Of a DNA stretch of 33,856 nucleotides, positions 33,503 through 33,856 are shown piece by piece. The DNA is taken from positions 1 through 33,856 of the forward strand of contig JAJYPQ010000005.1 of the NCBI GenBank assembly GCA_021795255.1, in the 5' to 3' direction. The notes below the pieces were generated by a model. That model was not told the origin of the DNA, ran no database searches, and worked only from the letters and a program-made list of their open reading frames with translations. Position 1 is the first letter of the stretch; every line of letters begins with the position of its first letter. The translations under genes and the position numbers were made by a program. Source of the stretch: Pseudomonadota bacterium. GTDB taxonomy: Bacteria > Pseudomonadota > Gammaproteobacteria > Acidiferrobacterales > Acidiferrobacteraceae.

Positions 33503-33856
33503 AACGATTCTGAAATCGGGCCATGACTGAAATTACTGGAATTGACCATGTCTACATCGCCGTGTCTGATCTTCAACGTTATCCGCTTCACCATTGCATT
33601 CCAGAACCTTGCATTCCCATTTCGCCGCCGTGTTACGGCAAAAGGTCTCTAGCCGGTCCAGGATGGGACAGGTCAGGCACTTGCGGAGCTATTGTGTAAA
33701 CAGAACCCCATGAGAGTTCATGGTGATAAACACAATGACGCCGGGCGCTGGATGTCCGGCGATATGTTGGGGTAGATTTCGCTCAGTGCTTGATGAGGAG
33801 CGGATCCATTCAGTAGCCCGCCTCTTTCTAGTGACGAAAAGCCAGAACATTCACGG
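33503..33856 (+). other. Gene-poor tail with VOC/glyoxalase fragment
   Basis: About 350 bases follow hepT without an intact gene. At 33523-33573 an ATG opens a frame reading MTEITGIDHVYIAVSDL, the typical start of a glyoxalase/VOC-fold protein; the next residues do not continue the fold, and the frame ends after about 65 codons. The rest, to the window end, shows no recognisable gene, repeat or terminator. It has the look of decayed accessory DNA. Confidence 0.4.
33523..33573 (+). pseudogene. N-terminal scrap of a VOC-family (glyoxalase-like) gene
   Basis: Seventeen codons match the beginning of many VOC proteins (GIDHVYIAVSDL). The metal-binding core that should follow is lost, so this can only be a remnant or a chance match. 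Confidence is low because the stretch is short. Confidence 0.35.

Noticed and set aside
1..33856. Frequent GGCCTTG words as a possible uptake or Chi-like signal
   Set aside because: Nearly all are in one codon frame (Glu/Lys/Gln-Ala-Leu), so codon preference explains them.
1..33856. CRISPR array, rRNA or tRNA genes
   Set aside because: No regular repeats with spacers, no tRNA cloverleaf and no rRNA sequence could be found by reading.

Overview
The window is a dense, GC-rich bacterial chromosome segment. The gene order surE-pcm-nlpD-rpoS, the divergent rne/rluC pair, a RumA-type rlmD and uvrC-pgsA point to a gammaproteobacterium. A divergent cbb3-type oxidase with a multiheme CcoO fusion, and gene packing with 1-14 nt overlaps, would suit an aerobic or microaerobic chemolithotroph (for example an Acidiferrobacter- or Ectothiorhodospira-like lineage). 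That placement is inference; no rRNA is present to prove it.

Layout. (1) 1-893: the end of a membrane protein, overlapped by a low-molecular-weight protein tyrosine phosphatase. (2) 1153-3387: rne on the minus strand, with a long leader. (3) 3726-9853: a plus-strand run of rluC, HAD phosphatase, Rieske ferredoxin-like protein, S49 peptidase, surE, pcm, nlpD and rpoS. (4) 9876-10268: an Mth938-like gene on the minus strand. (5) 10281-11125: a decayed IS605-type TnpB element that keeps its left- and right-end hairpins. (6) 11272-14856: alaC-hom-thrC, aspartate-family and alanine metabolism, behind a good sigma-70 promoter that abuts the IS end. (7) 15045-22089: the respiratory module. It holds ccoN, a triheme ccoO/cytochrome c fusion, five tiny single-TM proteins, a TauE/SafE-family protein, the copper ATPase ccoI and ccoS. 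(8) 22086-24754: an RpfE-like protein and recJ. (9) 24877-32457: cysM, a PolB-like exonuclease, rlmD, a cytoplasmic YkuD enzyme, nagZ, a family-5 type UDG, uvrC and pgsA. (10) 32458-33856: an accessory tail with a broken KfrA-like gene, an intact MntA-HepT (MNT/HEPN) toxin-antitoxin pair under an inverted-repeat operator candidate, and a scrap of a VOC/glyoxalase gene.

How the genes work together. The central module encodes a terminal oxidase whose two large subunits carry all recognisable cofactor ligands. CcoI, CcoS and the TauE/SafE protein would supply copper and heme assembly. No separate ccoP, ccoG or ccoH is present; the fused diheme tail of CcoO may replace CcoP, and the five unrecognised small proteins may be accessory subunits. 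This is the most original part of the window. A second notable pair is the signal-less YkuD protein next to nagZ, which looks like a cytoplasmic murein-recycling pair. No tRNA, rRNA or CRISPR array was seen.
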